Shown piece after piece: positions 1 to 7,398 of a stretch of DNA of 41,981 nucleotides. The stretch spans positions 1 through 41,981 of the forward strand of contig DCGR01000035.1 of NCBI GenBank assembly GCA_002315285.1, read 5' to 3'. The notes under the pieces were generated by a model that saw only the letters and a program-made list of their open reading frames with translations, was not told where the DNA came from and ran no database searches. This DNA comes from Bacteroides sp. UBA1773. Its GTDB lineage: Bacteria > Bacteroidota > Bacteroidia > Bacteroidales > Bacteroidaceae. Within the stretch, counting starts at the first letter, position 1. Each line of letters begins with the position of its first letter. Position numbers and translations under genes: made by a program.

Positions 1-474
1 TGCTCGGGCATGACCCACTCTGCCGCCATGGCATCGGAGATCCTTCCGGGCAAGACCCTCCTCGAAGCCCTCAACACCGACCTTGTTTGCGACGCCATCA
101 ACACCGCCATGCGCGAGCTGTTCCTCCAGATCGTGTATGGCCGCACCCAGTCCGCATTCTCCGAGGGAGGACTCATCGTGGGCGCTGGCTTGGAGGACCT
201 TGGCAAGGGCCTCGTGTCGCAAGTGGGCACACTCTATGGCACAAAGGTGAAAGGCACCCGTTATCTGCAGCTCACTGAAGGCTACATCACCAAGATGTTC
301 CTCGACAAGGACGACCAGGTGTGTGGCTACGAATACGTCCACATGGGCAAGTTCATGGATGCCATCAAGAAGGGCGTTCCTGCCGACGAAGCACTCAAGT
401 CGGTGACAGGCACTTACGGACGCACCAAGGAAGAGCAGGGCGTAGTACGCTCCATCGACCCACGTAAGAACTGA
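1..474 (+). CDS. NifU/IscU-like iron-sulfur scaffold protein, C-terminal part
   Basis: The gene enters from the left edge, and the open frame already begins with Cys-Ser-Gly-Met-Thr-His-Ser at base 1, so the Met at base 10 is internal and not the start. The sequence C-S-G-M-T-H-S-A-A-M-A-S-E resembles the second conserved cysteine region of U-type scaffold proteins. A second cysteine follows at L-V-C-D-A-I. The stop is TGA at 472-474. In Bacteroidales this protein is known to sit directly before the GGGtGRT gene, as it does here, 101 bp upstream. Iron-sulfur cluster scaffolding is inferred from family membership. The missing N-terminus would hold the first ligand, so completeness of the site cannot be judged. 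The product is probably cytoplasmic. Confidence 0.8.
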   Translation, partial: CSGMTHSAAMASEILPGKTLLEALNTDLVCDAINTAMRELFLQIVYGRTQSAFSEGGLIVGAGLEDLGKGLVSQVGTLYGTKVKGTRYLQLTEGYITKMFLDKDDQVCGYEYVHMGKFMDAIKKGVPADEALKSVTGTYGRTKEEQGVVRSIDPRKN

Positions 475-481
475 TTTATTT

Positions 482-525
482 ACTATTGGACAATTTAGAC
501 ACACGCACACACACGCACCAATAGT
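482..525 (+). other. Inverted repeat with CA-rich loop between scaffold and GGGtGRT genes
   Basis: ACTATTGG at 482-489 is the exact reverse complement of CCAATAGT at 518-525. The 28-nt loop consists largely of alternating CA and CGCA. No T-run follows, so it does not look like an intrinsic terminator. It could protect or process the intercistronic RNA, or be chance. Downstream (546-569) lies an A/T-rich stretch in which AGTAAA is repeated before the next start codon. Confidence 0.35.
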
Positions 526-575
526 TCGATAAACTACACAATGATCAGTAAATAGTAAAATAGTAAATAAAAAAC

Positions 576-1586
576 ATGATTCGTGAAGTAAAATTTGAAT
601 CTCAAGACCGTCGCATGAAGCAGGTTGAAGCTGCTCTCAGTGCTGCCGGCATCGCTTCCATCGAAGAAGCCAATCAGATATGTGAAGAATATGGTCTGGA
701 CCCATATCAGACTTGTGAGGATACGCAGAAAATCTGCTTCGAAAATGCAAAGTGGGCCTACGTGGTAGGTACCGCCATTGCCCTGAAGAAAGGCTGCAGT
801 AATGCAGCCGATGCAGCCGAAGCCATCGGCCTGGGCCTGCAGGCATTCTGCATCCCCGGTTCCGTAGCCGACGACCGTAAGGTGGGCATCGGCCATGGCA
901 ACCTCGCCGCCCGTCTGCTCCGCGAAGAGACCCAGTGCTTTGCCTTCCTGGCAGGCCACGAGTCGTTTGCAGCAGCCGAAGGCGCCATCAAGATAGCCGA
1001 AATGGCAAACAAGGTGCGCAAGAACCCGCTGCGTTGCATCCTCAACGGATTGGGCAAGGACGCCGCCATGATTATCAGCCGCATCAACGGTTTCACCTAC
1101 GTACAGACACAGTTCGACTATTTCACCGGTGAGCTCAAGGAAGTGAAGCGTACCGCTTACTCCGATGGCCCACGCGCCAAGGTCAACTGCTACGGAGCCG
1201 ACGATGTCCGCGAAGGTGTCGCCATCCTCTGGCACGAGAATGTCGATGTCAGCATTACCGGCAACTCCACCAACCCGACACGCTTCCAGCACCCCGTAGC
1301 CGGCACCTATAAGAAGGAACGCATCCTGGCAGGCAAGCCCTACTTCTCAGTGGCCAGCGGTGGAGGCACAGGCCGTACGCTCCATCCCGACAACATGGCA
1401 GCAGGTCCCGCCTCTTACGGCATGACCGACACCATGGGTCGTATGCACTCCGACGCACAGTTCGCAGGATCTTCCTCAGTGCCCGCACACGTCGAGATGA
1501 TGGGATTCCTCGGCATTGGCAACAACCCCATGGTGGGATGCACCGTGGCATGTGCCGTAAACGTATCGCTCGCGCTCAGCAAGTAA
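576..1586 (+). CDS. GGGtGRT family protein
   Basis: The 336-residue product carries the family-defining motif G-G-G-T-G-R-T at residues 262-268, followed by a Gly/Met/His-rich C-terminal part (S-Y-G-M-T-D-T-M-G-R-M-H, about 280-291). Several cysteines are spread along the chain (47, 54, 74, 92, 121, 154, 205, 322, 326). There is no signal peptide or membrane segment, so it should be cytoplasmic. The family has no established function. Its conserved position next to a U-type iron-sulfur scaffold suggests a role with metal clusters or a redox cofactor, which is inference. The start ATG at 576 is preceded by an A-rich leader and has no clear Shine-Dalgarno sequence, as is common in Bacteroidetes. 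A terminator follows 28 bp after the stop. Confidence 0.9.
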   Translation: MIREVKFESQDRRMKQVEAALSAAGIASIEEANQICEEYGLDPYQTCEDTQKICFENAKWAYVVGTAIALKKGCSNAADAAEAIGLGLQAFCIPGSVADDRKVGIGHGNLAARLLREETQCFAFLAGHESFAAAEGAIKIAEMANKVRKNPLRCILNGLGKDAAMIISRINGFTYVQTQFDYFTGELKEVKRTAYSDGPRAKVNCYGADDVREGVAILWHENVDVSITGNSTNPTRFQHPVAGTYKKERILAGKPYFSVASGGGTGRTLHPDNMAAGPASYGMTDTMGRMHSDAQFAGSSSVPAHVEMMGFLGIGNNPMVGCTVACAVNVSLALSK

Positions 1587-1614
1587 TCGGATTATACCCA
1601 TCCCCCATACCAAG

Positions 1615-1654
1615 GCCACCCAAGGTTCCTTCCGGATTCCTGGGTGGCTTTTTT
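1615..1654 (+). terminator. Rho-independent terminator after GGGtGRT gene
   Basis: GCCACCCA (1615-1622) pairs with TGGGTGGC (1641-1648). Inside it AGGTTCC and GGATTCC pair partly, with a small loop. A run of six T follows. This closes the scaffold/GGGtGRT unit. Confidence 0.85.
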
Positions 1655-1699
1655 CATGTGAATTGTTCATGGATTATTCCCTGTTTCCGAAATCATTCG

Positions 1700-1707
1700 T
1701 AACTTTG
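1700..1707 (+). promoter_or_regulatory. Candidate -7 box for peptide/adhesin unit
   Basis: TAACTTTG matches TAnnTTTG exactly. No good -33 TTTG or TTG is found at the expected 19-21 nt upstream, so the assignment is weak. Confidence 0.3.
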
Positions 1708-1943
1708 TCATCGGCAAGCATGGCTGTCCAGTCGCGTAGTCATTCGTCACGTGCGGAAGTGATGCCAAAATCAGGTCGCCCCGCAATGGGTCATGTCAAT
1801 CCATGAAAGACGGTCACCTTAGTCCAACCTCGGAAAAGCCGTCAACCCAGTGGACGCTAACCATAAACAACGAACACGAATGCCGTAAGGCTAATGCGAA
1901 AGATCATGCCAACATATACCACTAACAAACAATATCGATTAAC

Positions 1944-2093
1944 ATGAAAAAAGAAAACAAAATGGTTTACGTGCCACCAACCATAAAGGTGGTAAAAGTC
2001 CGAGAGAGTAAAATGCTATGTCAAAGTCCTTATGGCTTCTACAGCCCTGTTACAGTTAATGATGGTTATGGAGATGGTGAAGAACTTGATTGA
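1944..2093 (+). CDS. Short conserved-looking peptide (49 aa) upstream of adhesin
   Basis: The frame from ATG 1944 to TGA 2091-2093 encodes 49 residues: a basic N-terminus (M-K-K-E-N-K), a Y-V-P-P-T-I-K-V-V-K-V segment, then M-L-C-Q-S-P and a Gly/Asp-rich acidic tail ending E-E-L-D. The layout (MKK, a Y-x-x-P-x-x-K-V-V core, a single Cys followed by S-P, an acidic C-terminus) resembles small unnamed proteins that I recall from Prevotellaceae, often near surface proteins. There is no signal peptide or transmembrane segment. Its end overlaps or touches the start of the adhesin frame, so the two may be translationally coupled. The function is unknown. A chance open frame is possible, but the start context and composition argue for a real gene. 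Confidence 0.6.
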   Translation: MKKENKMVYVPPTIKVVKVRESKMLCQSPYGFYSPVTVNDGYGDGEELD

Positions 2094-4218
2094 AAAGATG
2101 GTTGACGTTGTCGTTGTTGTGACAATGTTGATGTTATTGGATTGTGACAAGGCCAACGATTTGTCAGATAGCTCCCAAAACAAAAAATCTGAAAAAACAG
2201 AGCCTACTTTGAAGGTGCTTGTGGCAAAAGGCAACTCACGTGTAGTTGTCGCTGAAAAAGCTGTGACATGGACGGTTAACGACAAGATCTTTGGATTTTA
2301 TGAGAAGGATGAAGCCATGAGGCAAGTCGTATTCCAATACAAAGGACAAACGAAAGGTGAATACATTGAGTTTGAACTCATATCAGGCACAGTAAGCGAT
2401 GTCACGAATGGTACGATTTTCTATATGGTTTATGCGCCAAGCTACGAGAATAGTATCTCGAATGGACAACTGACAGTAAACTTAACAAACCAAACAGGAA
2501 CGTTAGACCAATTGGGGGCATATAACTATATGTATGCCAGCGGAACAGTGAGTGGCAATACGTTGATTTTATCGTTCGCCAATCAAATCGCGCTGCTAAA
2601 ACTTCATGACATGGATTTTCCTAATGCGGTTACCACACTGACTATAAATGGTGAACAAATTTCTGATGAGGCAACCCTTGATTTGAAAACAGGTTCATGG
2701 ACTTTAGGACAACCGTCTCCTCTGATAATCAATAATGCTGTTGAAAAGAATACAGATATTTATGTTGCCATTTTTCCTTGCACTTCCAAGATGTTTGTCG
2801 ATTTGCATGAAGGTACGAATTATCACAGCCGTTCAGTGTTGAACGACAAGGAATTTTTGAAAAGTAAATTGTATGGCTTAGACTGTTCAAGTGCTAAATG
2901 TTTGGCTGATGACGCAAAATGGGCAACTGACAGTATCATTTATACCCCAGGACAGTTACGGAACTTCATGTCGAGCATCTCTGCAACTAATGACTATGCA
3001 AACAAGACGGTGAAAGTAGGTGCAGACATCGCAGTAGCTGATAACTGGTCGTATTCTACTTTTGGAAACTTCAAAGGCATCTTCGATGGAAAGGATCACA
3101 CGGTTTCCTTAAACGGTACGACCAATGGGCCTCTATTCAATGAAATTGGTGCAGCAACAGTTAAAAACATCATGGTCGCGGGAAAAGTGAACATGCCATA
3201 CGTAAAAGCAAGCATAAGCTACACAGGGGGTATTACAGGATTGATGGTCAAATCGGAATCTAATACAAGTTGTGCATCACTCGAAAACTGTATCAATAAA
3301 GCGAGTGTCACGAGTAGTGTTTCCACTAGTTCGTTTATAGGAGGATTAGCTGGAAAAGCGGAGAAAAATGCACTTATAAAAGATTCTACGAATGAAGCTT
3401 GTGTGACTTGCAATGACAATGCATCATCATGTGGCATAATGGTTGGAGGTGTTGCGGGACAAATCAATGGCACTATTGTTGATTGTATGAGTATGGGCGA
3501 TGTTACAATCAACACGACATGCAATAACTTGTATGTTGGAGGAATTGCCGGAGTCGCATATGGTAGTAAAGACACCTACATATCAACTATCAAAGGTTGT
3601 TCGACGGCAAACGAAAGTAGCATTCAGGTGATGAGTGGTTCAAACATAACGGACGAGATAAGAGCAGGTGGAATTACAGGAAATGGAATGGGTAATTTGT
3701 ATGCTTGTACGAATAATAGTAGCATTTCAATCCAAGGTAAGGCCAAATCTGTTTTTCTTGGTGGATTGTCTGGGCACATAGGTGATACGGGAATCAATCT
3801 TTCAATACAATGTGTTTGCAACCATGGTAACATATCTAATACGGCTACAATTTCAAACAACTCGAATGTGGGAGGTTTAGTGGGAAAGTTGAATCTCGGG
3901 AACATTACTTTGACTGGTGCGTATAGTGTTGCGACGAGCATTAATGATTCGAATAATGGCACAAAACATGTGGGCTCGTTTGTCGGTAATATAAATCCTG
4001 GTAATATTTCTCTAAACAGTTGCCATGTCCAGTCCCTATCCGGCATGAACGCAAGTGGTTATGGGGATTCCTCTTCTGGTAGGGTAGAGGGACATGCAAC
4101 CGTTGCAGAGATGCAGACGGCTGATTTCGTGGGGGCTCTGAACTCTGGACTGGCGGCGTGCCCCTATCGCTTCGTGATTCGGGATGGGGACTTTCCTGCC
4201 ATAGAGAAGCGACCTTGA
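2074..4218 (+). CDS. Fimbrillin-like lipoprotein adhesin with GLUG-type repeats
   Basis: With the ATG at 2074 the product has 714 residues. Other in-frame ATGs lie at 2032, 2059, 2062, 2068 and 2098; 2074 gives a basic n-region, a Val/Leu-rich core and Leu-Leu-Asp-Cys, a lipobox with an unusual Asp at -1. An N-terminal fimbrillin/Mfa-like part follows (W-T-V-N-D-K-I-F-G-F). From about 3220 to 4020 the chain is made of repeats around G-G-I-T-G, G-G-L-A-G, G-G-V-A-G and G-G-I-A-G, typical of GLUG motifs and a beta-helix. The C-terminus (E-M-Q-T-A-D-F-V then a G-D-F-P-A-I end) is a common cap in Bacteroidales surface proteins. The gene is clearly AT-rich up to about 4020 and then becomes GC-rich. 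A surface-exposed adhesive role is inferred; no ligand can be named. Confidence 0.75.
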   Translation: MVKNLIEKMVDVVVVVTMLMLLDCDKANDLSDSSQNKKSEKTEPTLKVLVAKGNSRVVVAEKAVTWTVNDKIFGFYEKDEAMRQVVFQYKGQTKGEYIEFELISGTVSDVTNGTIFYMVYAPSYENSISNGQLTVNLTNQTGTLDQLGAYNYMYASGTVSGNTLILSFANQIALLKLHDMDFPNAVTTLTINGEQISDEATLDLKTGSWTLGQPSPLIINNAVEKNTDIYVAIFPCTSKMFVDLHEGTNYHSRSVLNDKEFLKSKLYGLDCSSAKCLADDAKWATDSIIYTPGQLRNFMSSISATNDYANKTVKVGADIAVADNWSYSTFGNFKGIFDGKDHTVSLNGTTNGPLFNEIGAATVKNIMVAGKVNMPYVKASISYTGGITGLMVKSESNTSCASLENCINKASVTSSVSTSSFIGGLAGKAEKNALIKDSTNEACVTCNDNASSCGIMVGGVAGQINGTIVDCMSMGDVTINTTCNNLYVGGIAGVAYGSKDTYISTIKGCSTANESSIQVMSGSNITDEIRAGGITGNGMGNLYACTNNSSISIQGKAKSVFLGGLSGHIGDTGINLSIQCVCNHGNISNTATISNNSNVGGLVGKLNLGNITLTGAYSVATSINDSNNGTKHVGSFVGNINPGNISLNSCHVQSLSGMNASGYGDSSSGRVEGHATVAEMQTADFVGALNSGLAACPYRFVIRDGDFPAIEKRP

Positions 4219-4239
4219 CCATTGGGCTGATGCGTGCGA

Positions 4240-4286
4240 CAAGCCCCGCCTACCTGTGTGGTGGACGGGGCTTGAAATTTTTTTTT
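4240..4286 (+). terminator. Terminator of adhesin gene next to T9G9 tract
   Basis: CAAGCCCCG-CC (4240-4250) pairs with GGACGGGGCTTG (4263-4274) with one bulge. It is followed by AAA, nine T (4278-4286) and nine G (4287-4295). It lies between two convergent genes. The T9G9 homopolymer pair may be prone to slippage or sequencing error. Confidence 0.85.
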
Positions 4287-4311
4287 GGGGGGGGGAGTGG
4301 GTGACGCGGGC

Positions 4312-6096
4312 TTACCGTGCTGCCGGCACAAGGCTCCAGTTGCTGGAGAAATAGGCGCGCGTGAGGGCTTGCTCGAGATTGGTGTTGGCCGTGCGGCGGG
4401 CAAGGTCGAGTAGATCGTGATAGAGATAGAGCTGGAGCCAATAGCCGTAGTCGTATTGCTGACGGAGGGTCTTGGGCTGACGGTAGAGTGAGTACCAGCT
4501 GAGGTCGATGCCGTAGGTGCGTGCCAGCTGCTGGGCTTGCTCTGCCCGCTGCCAGGTGGCGGTGGCTACCTGCCGGAACAGGGTTTCGTAGTCGTGACAA
4601 CGCATGTCGGCGATGGGGATGATGGCGGCGGTGTCGGCGATGCCAAGTGCCGCAAGGCTGGCTTGCTCGTCGAACTGCTGGTCGCCATCCCAATCGAACC
4701 GGATGGTGTCGAAGAATCCGTTGTTGTCGGTGTCCTCGTATTTCACTACGGGAAAGCGCTCGGGCAGTGCCTGCTGACGCTCGGGCCCATAGACATCGTA
4801 GAGGCCGCCCATGTTCTGATAGTATTCTCCCCGCTGGTCGATGCGCCACGCGCCCCACTCTGCTCCATAGAGGTGTATCTTGCCGTCGATGGGACTGACG
4901 TAGAGGGAACCGTGGCCGGAGTTGTCGGAGTCGAACTCCCCACGGTCGCCGATGGCATCGGCCTGGGGGTTGTTGTCGAGTCCGCCGTTGCGCTTTCCGA
5001 CCTTGTAGAGGTCGAGTGGCTGATAGAGCTCTACGCGCTCCCAACGCTTGCAGTCGTCGTCTTCATCGAAGGAGAACCAGACGCGGTCCCACCGGCCGTC
5101 GCCGAAGATGAAGGAGAAGCACTCCTTGTCGTTGGGGAAGATGAGCTCGGTGTTCTGCCTCCACTTGGGGTCGAGGAAGTAGCAGTCGGCTTCGGGGAGT
5201 CCGCGGAGCTGCTGATAGACGTGGCGATACTGGGTGTAGGCTGCGGGATTCTGGGAATGGAAGTGAACGGTCATGTCGAGGTCGAGGGGATTCTCGGGGT
5301 TGTTGTCGTTGTCGAGATCGACACAGACTGCCGCCCACGACATCTTGCCGTTGGGGTTGCGGCCGAAATTGGACTCACCTCCCTGGTCGCAGAGGCGGAC
5401 GGTCATCTCAGTGAGGCCGTCGTTGTCGGAGTCGAGGAAGAGGAAGGGGTTTTCCCAGTTGAGGCTGACGTCGGTCATCCGTTCGGGGGTGCCGTGGAGC
5501 TTCAGGAAGGCGGAGTTGCCGTTGTAGTCGGTGTAGAAGTCGGCCAACCCGTTGTGGAGCCAGCAGCGGAGCTGGAAGGTGTTGAAGTCGATGTAGTTGA
5601 ACACATTGTCGCGGTCGAGGTCGATGACGTACATGTAGTGTCCGGAGCCGGGGCTGTTGTCGCCTTCCTTGCGGTTCTCGACCACCAGCTGGATGTCGGC
5701 ATGGCCATCGGAATCGGTGTCGGTCCAGTCGATGATGAGGTCGTCGTAGGAGCCGTAGAGTCCGTCGCGGTTGCGGTCGATCATGAGGCAGTCGTTGACT
5801 TGGTCGCCGGCAAGGTCGCCGATGCGCATGTTGTGGTCGTCGTCGATCCACTGGATGGGTGTGCCGTTGGCGGTGACGGTGCGGAGGATGTCGGGCTTTC
5901 CGTCGCCGGTGATGTCGTAGTAGCTGATGGTGGAGCCTGCGAGGGGCGGTGCCAGGCGCAGGGCGTTGAGCTGGGTGGACGCGTTCCACCATGCGGTGGG
6001 CCCTTGCACGGTGATGGTGCGGAGCAGTTTCTCGGTGGCGCCCATGGATGCGACTGCAAGGAGGGCAAGGAGGATGAGGATGGATGGTCGTTTCAT
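4312..6096 (-). CDS. Secreted Asp-rich protein with calcium-loop-like DxDxDG repeats
   Basis: The start was set at 6096 because it gives a clean signal peptide (M-K-R-P-S then a Leu/Ala core ending S-M-G-A). The open frame runs further upstream, but only as a low-complexity shadow of the preceding gene. The 594-residue protein has many Asp-rich loops resembling EF-hand, dockerin or FG-GAP calcium sites: D-I-T-G-D-G-K-P-D (61-69), D-R-N-R-D-G (107-112), D-T-D-S-D-G (126-131), D-S-D-N-D-G (222-227), D-L-D-N-D-N (260-265), D-T-D-N-N-G (455-460) and D-W-D-G-D (468-472). The last about 100 residues look helical and Tyr/Arg-rich. It is the last gene of the ftsY operon, 31 bp after the HU/LysM gene. 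I do not recognise a named family. A periplasmic or exported calcium-binding role is inference. Confidence 0.75.
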   Translation of the reverse strand: MKRPSILILLALLAVASMGATEKLLRTITVQGPTAWWNASTQLNALRLAPPLAGSTISYYDITGDGKPDILRTVTANGTPIQWIDDDHNMRIGDLAGDQVNDCLMIDRNRDGLYGSYDDLIIDWTDTDSDGHADIQLVVENRKEGDNSPGSGHYMYVIDLDRDNVFNYIDFNTFQLRCWLHNGLADFYTDYNGNSAFLKLHGTPERMTDVSLNWENPFLFLDSDNDGLTEMTVRLCDQGGESNFGRNPNGKMSWAAVCVDLDNDNNPENPLDLDMTVHFHSQNPAAYTQYRHVYQQLRGLPEADCYFLDPKWRQNTELIFPNDKECFSFIFGDGRWDRVWFSFDEDDDCKRWERVELYQPLDLYKVGKRNGGLDNNPQADAIGDRGEFDSDNSGHGSLYVSPIDGKIHLYGAEWGAWRIDQRGEYYQNMGGLYDVYGPERQQALPERFPVVKYEDTDNNGFFDTIRFDWDGDQQFDEQASLAALGIADTAAIIPIADMRCHDYETLFRQVATATWQRAEQAQQLARTYGIDLSWYSLYRQPKTLRQQYDYGYWLQLYLYHDLLDLARRTANTNLEQALTRAYFSSNWSLVPAAR

Positions 6097-6127
6097 GTTT
6101 GGTTGTTGTTTGTTTGGGGTGAATGAC

Positions 6128-7102
6128 TTATTGTGGCTGGTTGTCGCGCAGCGCCAACTGGGGCAGCCGGATGGCTGTGCCCACGAAGGTGTGGTGGGCC
6201 TGGGGCAGGTTGTTGTGGGCCACGATGTAGGGCCAGTAGCACCGCCGGCCATAGTAGCGGAGCGACAGGGCTGCGAGGGTTTCTCCGTAGATGAGCGTGT
6301 GGGTGTCGATGGTGCCCACGATGCGCAGCCGGGTGGTGTCGGCCTCGGTGACCCTTGGGTCGTCGGGGCAGAGGCTTGCCAACTGGTCGCGGGTGAGGGG
6401 TTGTGGGGGGGCGATGGGTGTGGCGCGATGGAGCAGGGTGATGGCGTCGGGGGTGGTGGCGATGGTGTCGGACTCGCTCTCGAGCGACTCGTCGAGTTGT
6501 GTGTAGCGGGTCCCGGTGGTGTCGGGCCAGATGACATTGAACATGTAGCATATCCCACATGCCATTATGACGAGCATGAGCACGCCCCAGAAGCTCCATC
6601 CGAAGAACCGGTGGAAGGATGCTGCCGTAGCGGAGGGGTCGGAGACTGGCGGCTGGGACGTGGGGTGGGGGACGGCCGTGTCGCCGGGGCGGGTTGCCTC
6701 GGTGATGTCAGCGATGGTGTCGGGGGTGGCTTGGTCGTCGTCGAGCAGCGTGTCGGGCATCAGCCCGTTCTCCCATGCCGCTTCGGGTGCCAGCGGGGTG
6801 GCATCGGCGGATGTGGACCCGTAGATCGGGGTGGTCTCGAAGCAGGAGAAGGGCTCGTTGATGATGTCGCGCATGGACGTGTCGGGGGTGAAGGTGACTT
6901 TCTGATGGCCTCGGATAAGGATTCTTTCACCGGTGTTGACATCGACGCTTTCGCGGGGTTCCACCATGATGAGCTTGAATGTGCCAAGTCCCTTGACCTT
7001 GACGTATTTGTCGCGTGGCAACACTTCGGCTATCAGCTTGAAGCATTCGGCGGTGAAGGCATTGTCGGGGGTGAGGGCTGAGGATGGAATCTTTTCGTTC
7101 AT
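6128..7102 (-). CDS. HU-like domain / transmembrane / LysM fusion protein
   Basis: This 324-residue protein has three parts. Residues 1-90 resemble the HU/IHF fold used by Bacteroidetes (F-K-L-I-A-E-V, then K-G-L-G-T-F-K-L and the arm-like F-T-P-D). Residues 91-165 are a Pro/Asp/Thr-rich linker. Residues 168-192 form one strong membrane segment (F-F-G-W-S-F-W-G-V-L-M-L-V-I-M). Residues 260-316 match a LysM peptidoglycan-binding module (Y-G-E-T-L-A-A-L-S-L-R-Y-Y-G, then N-N-L-P). The start at 7102 is chosen because upstream sequence in this frame is low-complexity shadow. It lies 23 bp after a normal HU gene. The topology would place the HU part in the cytoplasm and LysM in the periplasm, as a possible DNA-to-wall tether (inference). 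Confidence 0.8.
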   Translation of the reverse strand: MNEKIPSSALTPDNAFTAECFKLIAEVLPRDKYVKVKGLGTFKLIMVEPRESVDVNTGERILIRGHQKVTFTPDTSMRDIINEPFSCFETTPIYGSTSADATPLAPEAAWENGLMPDTLLDDDQATPDTIADITEATRPGDTAVPHPTSQPPVSDPSATAASFHRFFGWSFWGVLMLVIMACGICYMFNVIWPDTTGTRYTQLDESLESESDTIATTPDAITLLHRATPIAPPQPLTRDQLASLCPDDPRVTEADTTRLRIVGTIDTHTLIYGETLAALSLRYYGRRCYWPYIVAHNNLPQAHHTFVGTAIRLPQLALRDNQPQ

Positions 7103-7125
7103 CGGCGTAGTAGGGGGGGGCGTGA

Positions 7126-7398
7126 CTATTTGTTTTGCTCCTTGAGCGTGGTGGCGGGCCTGAAGTTGAGTACGAGCTTGGGGGGGACGAGCATGCGTTG
7201 GCCCGTGACGGGATGGACGCTGATGCGCTCGTTCTTCTTCTTGACCTCGAAGGTGCCGAAGGAGGGCACTACGACCTGATTGCCTTGGGTGAGCTGTCCG
7301 GCCATTGCCTTGACAAGTGTGCGGACGCGGCTGTTGGCCTCGCGTGAGGTGCATCCGGTGCGTTCGGCCAGTGCTGCAATGAATTCCTTGTTGTTCAT
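7126..7398 (-). CDS. HU family DNA-binding protein
   Basis: The 90-residue length is standard for HU/IHF. The N-terminus M-N-N-K-E-F-I-A-A-L-A-E-R-T-G is the helical dimer body, V-P-S-F-G-T-F-E-V-K the saddle strand, and H-P-V-T-G-Q-R-M the beta-arm start, with the K-x-x-L-N-F-R-P end. It bends DNA non-specifically and helps compact the nucleoid. The start codon overlaps the rimO stop (ATGA at 7395-7398), so it is translationally coupled to rimO. It is followed by a membrane-anchored relative, which raises the question of heterodimers between the two. Confidence 0.9.
   Translation of the reverse strand: MNNKEFIAALAERTGCTSREANSRVRTLVKAMAGQLTQGNQVVVPSFGTFEVKKKNERISVHPVTGQRMLVPPKLVLNFRPATTLKEQNK

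Larger units (their letters stand above)
1587..1943 (+). other. Long intergenic leader before the short peptide gene
   Basis: After the terminator there is no convincing gene. A TAACTTTG box at 1700-1707 fits the Bacteroidetes -7 consensus. If used, it would give a 5' leader of roughly 230 nt ahead of the peptide gene at 1944. A 28-codon open frame at 1720-1806 is too short and too featureless to call. No riboswitch class was recognised. GC content is clearly higher here than in the adhesin gene that follows. Confidence 0.5.

Noticed and set aside
546..569. Repeated AGTAAA units as a possible CRISPR or tandem-repeat array
   Set aside because: The units are too short, only a few copies, and lack spacers; this is ordinary AT-rich leader sequence.
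534..1292. Minus-strand open frame of 252 codons
   Set aside because: It is antisense to the GGGtGRT gene, which carries its family motif, and shows no recognisable domain.
2032..2073. Earliest start codon of the adhesin frame
   Set aside because: It overlaps most of the end of the short peptide gene and would put the hydrophobic signal about 25 residues inside the protein.
4537..6126. Plus-strand open frame of 529 codons, and a similar 384-codon frame at 5927-7081
   Set aside because: They are antisense to genes with clear signal peptide, HU, LysM and Asp-loop motifs. Their Val/Gly/Glu-rich low-complexity content is what the high-GC codons give on the other strand.
6097..6558. N-terminal extension of the Asp-rich secreted protein
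   Set aside because: It is Pro/Thr/Ser-rich low complexity overlapping the HU/LysM gene in another frame, and the internal Met at 6096 begins a clean signal peptide.
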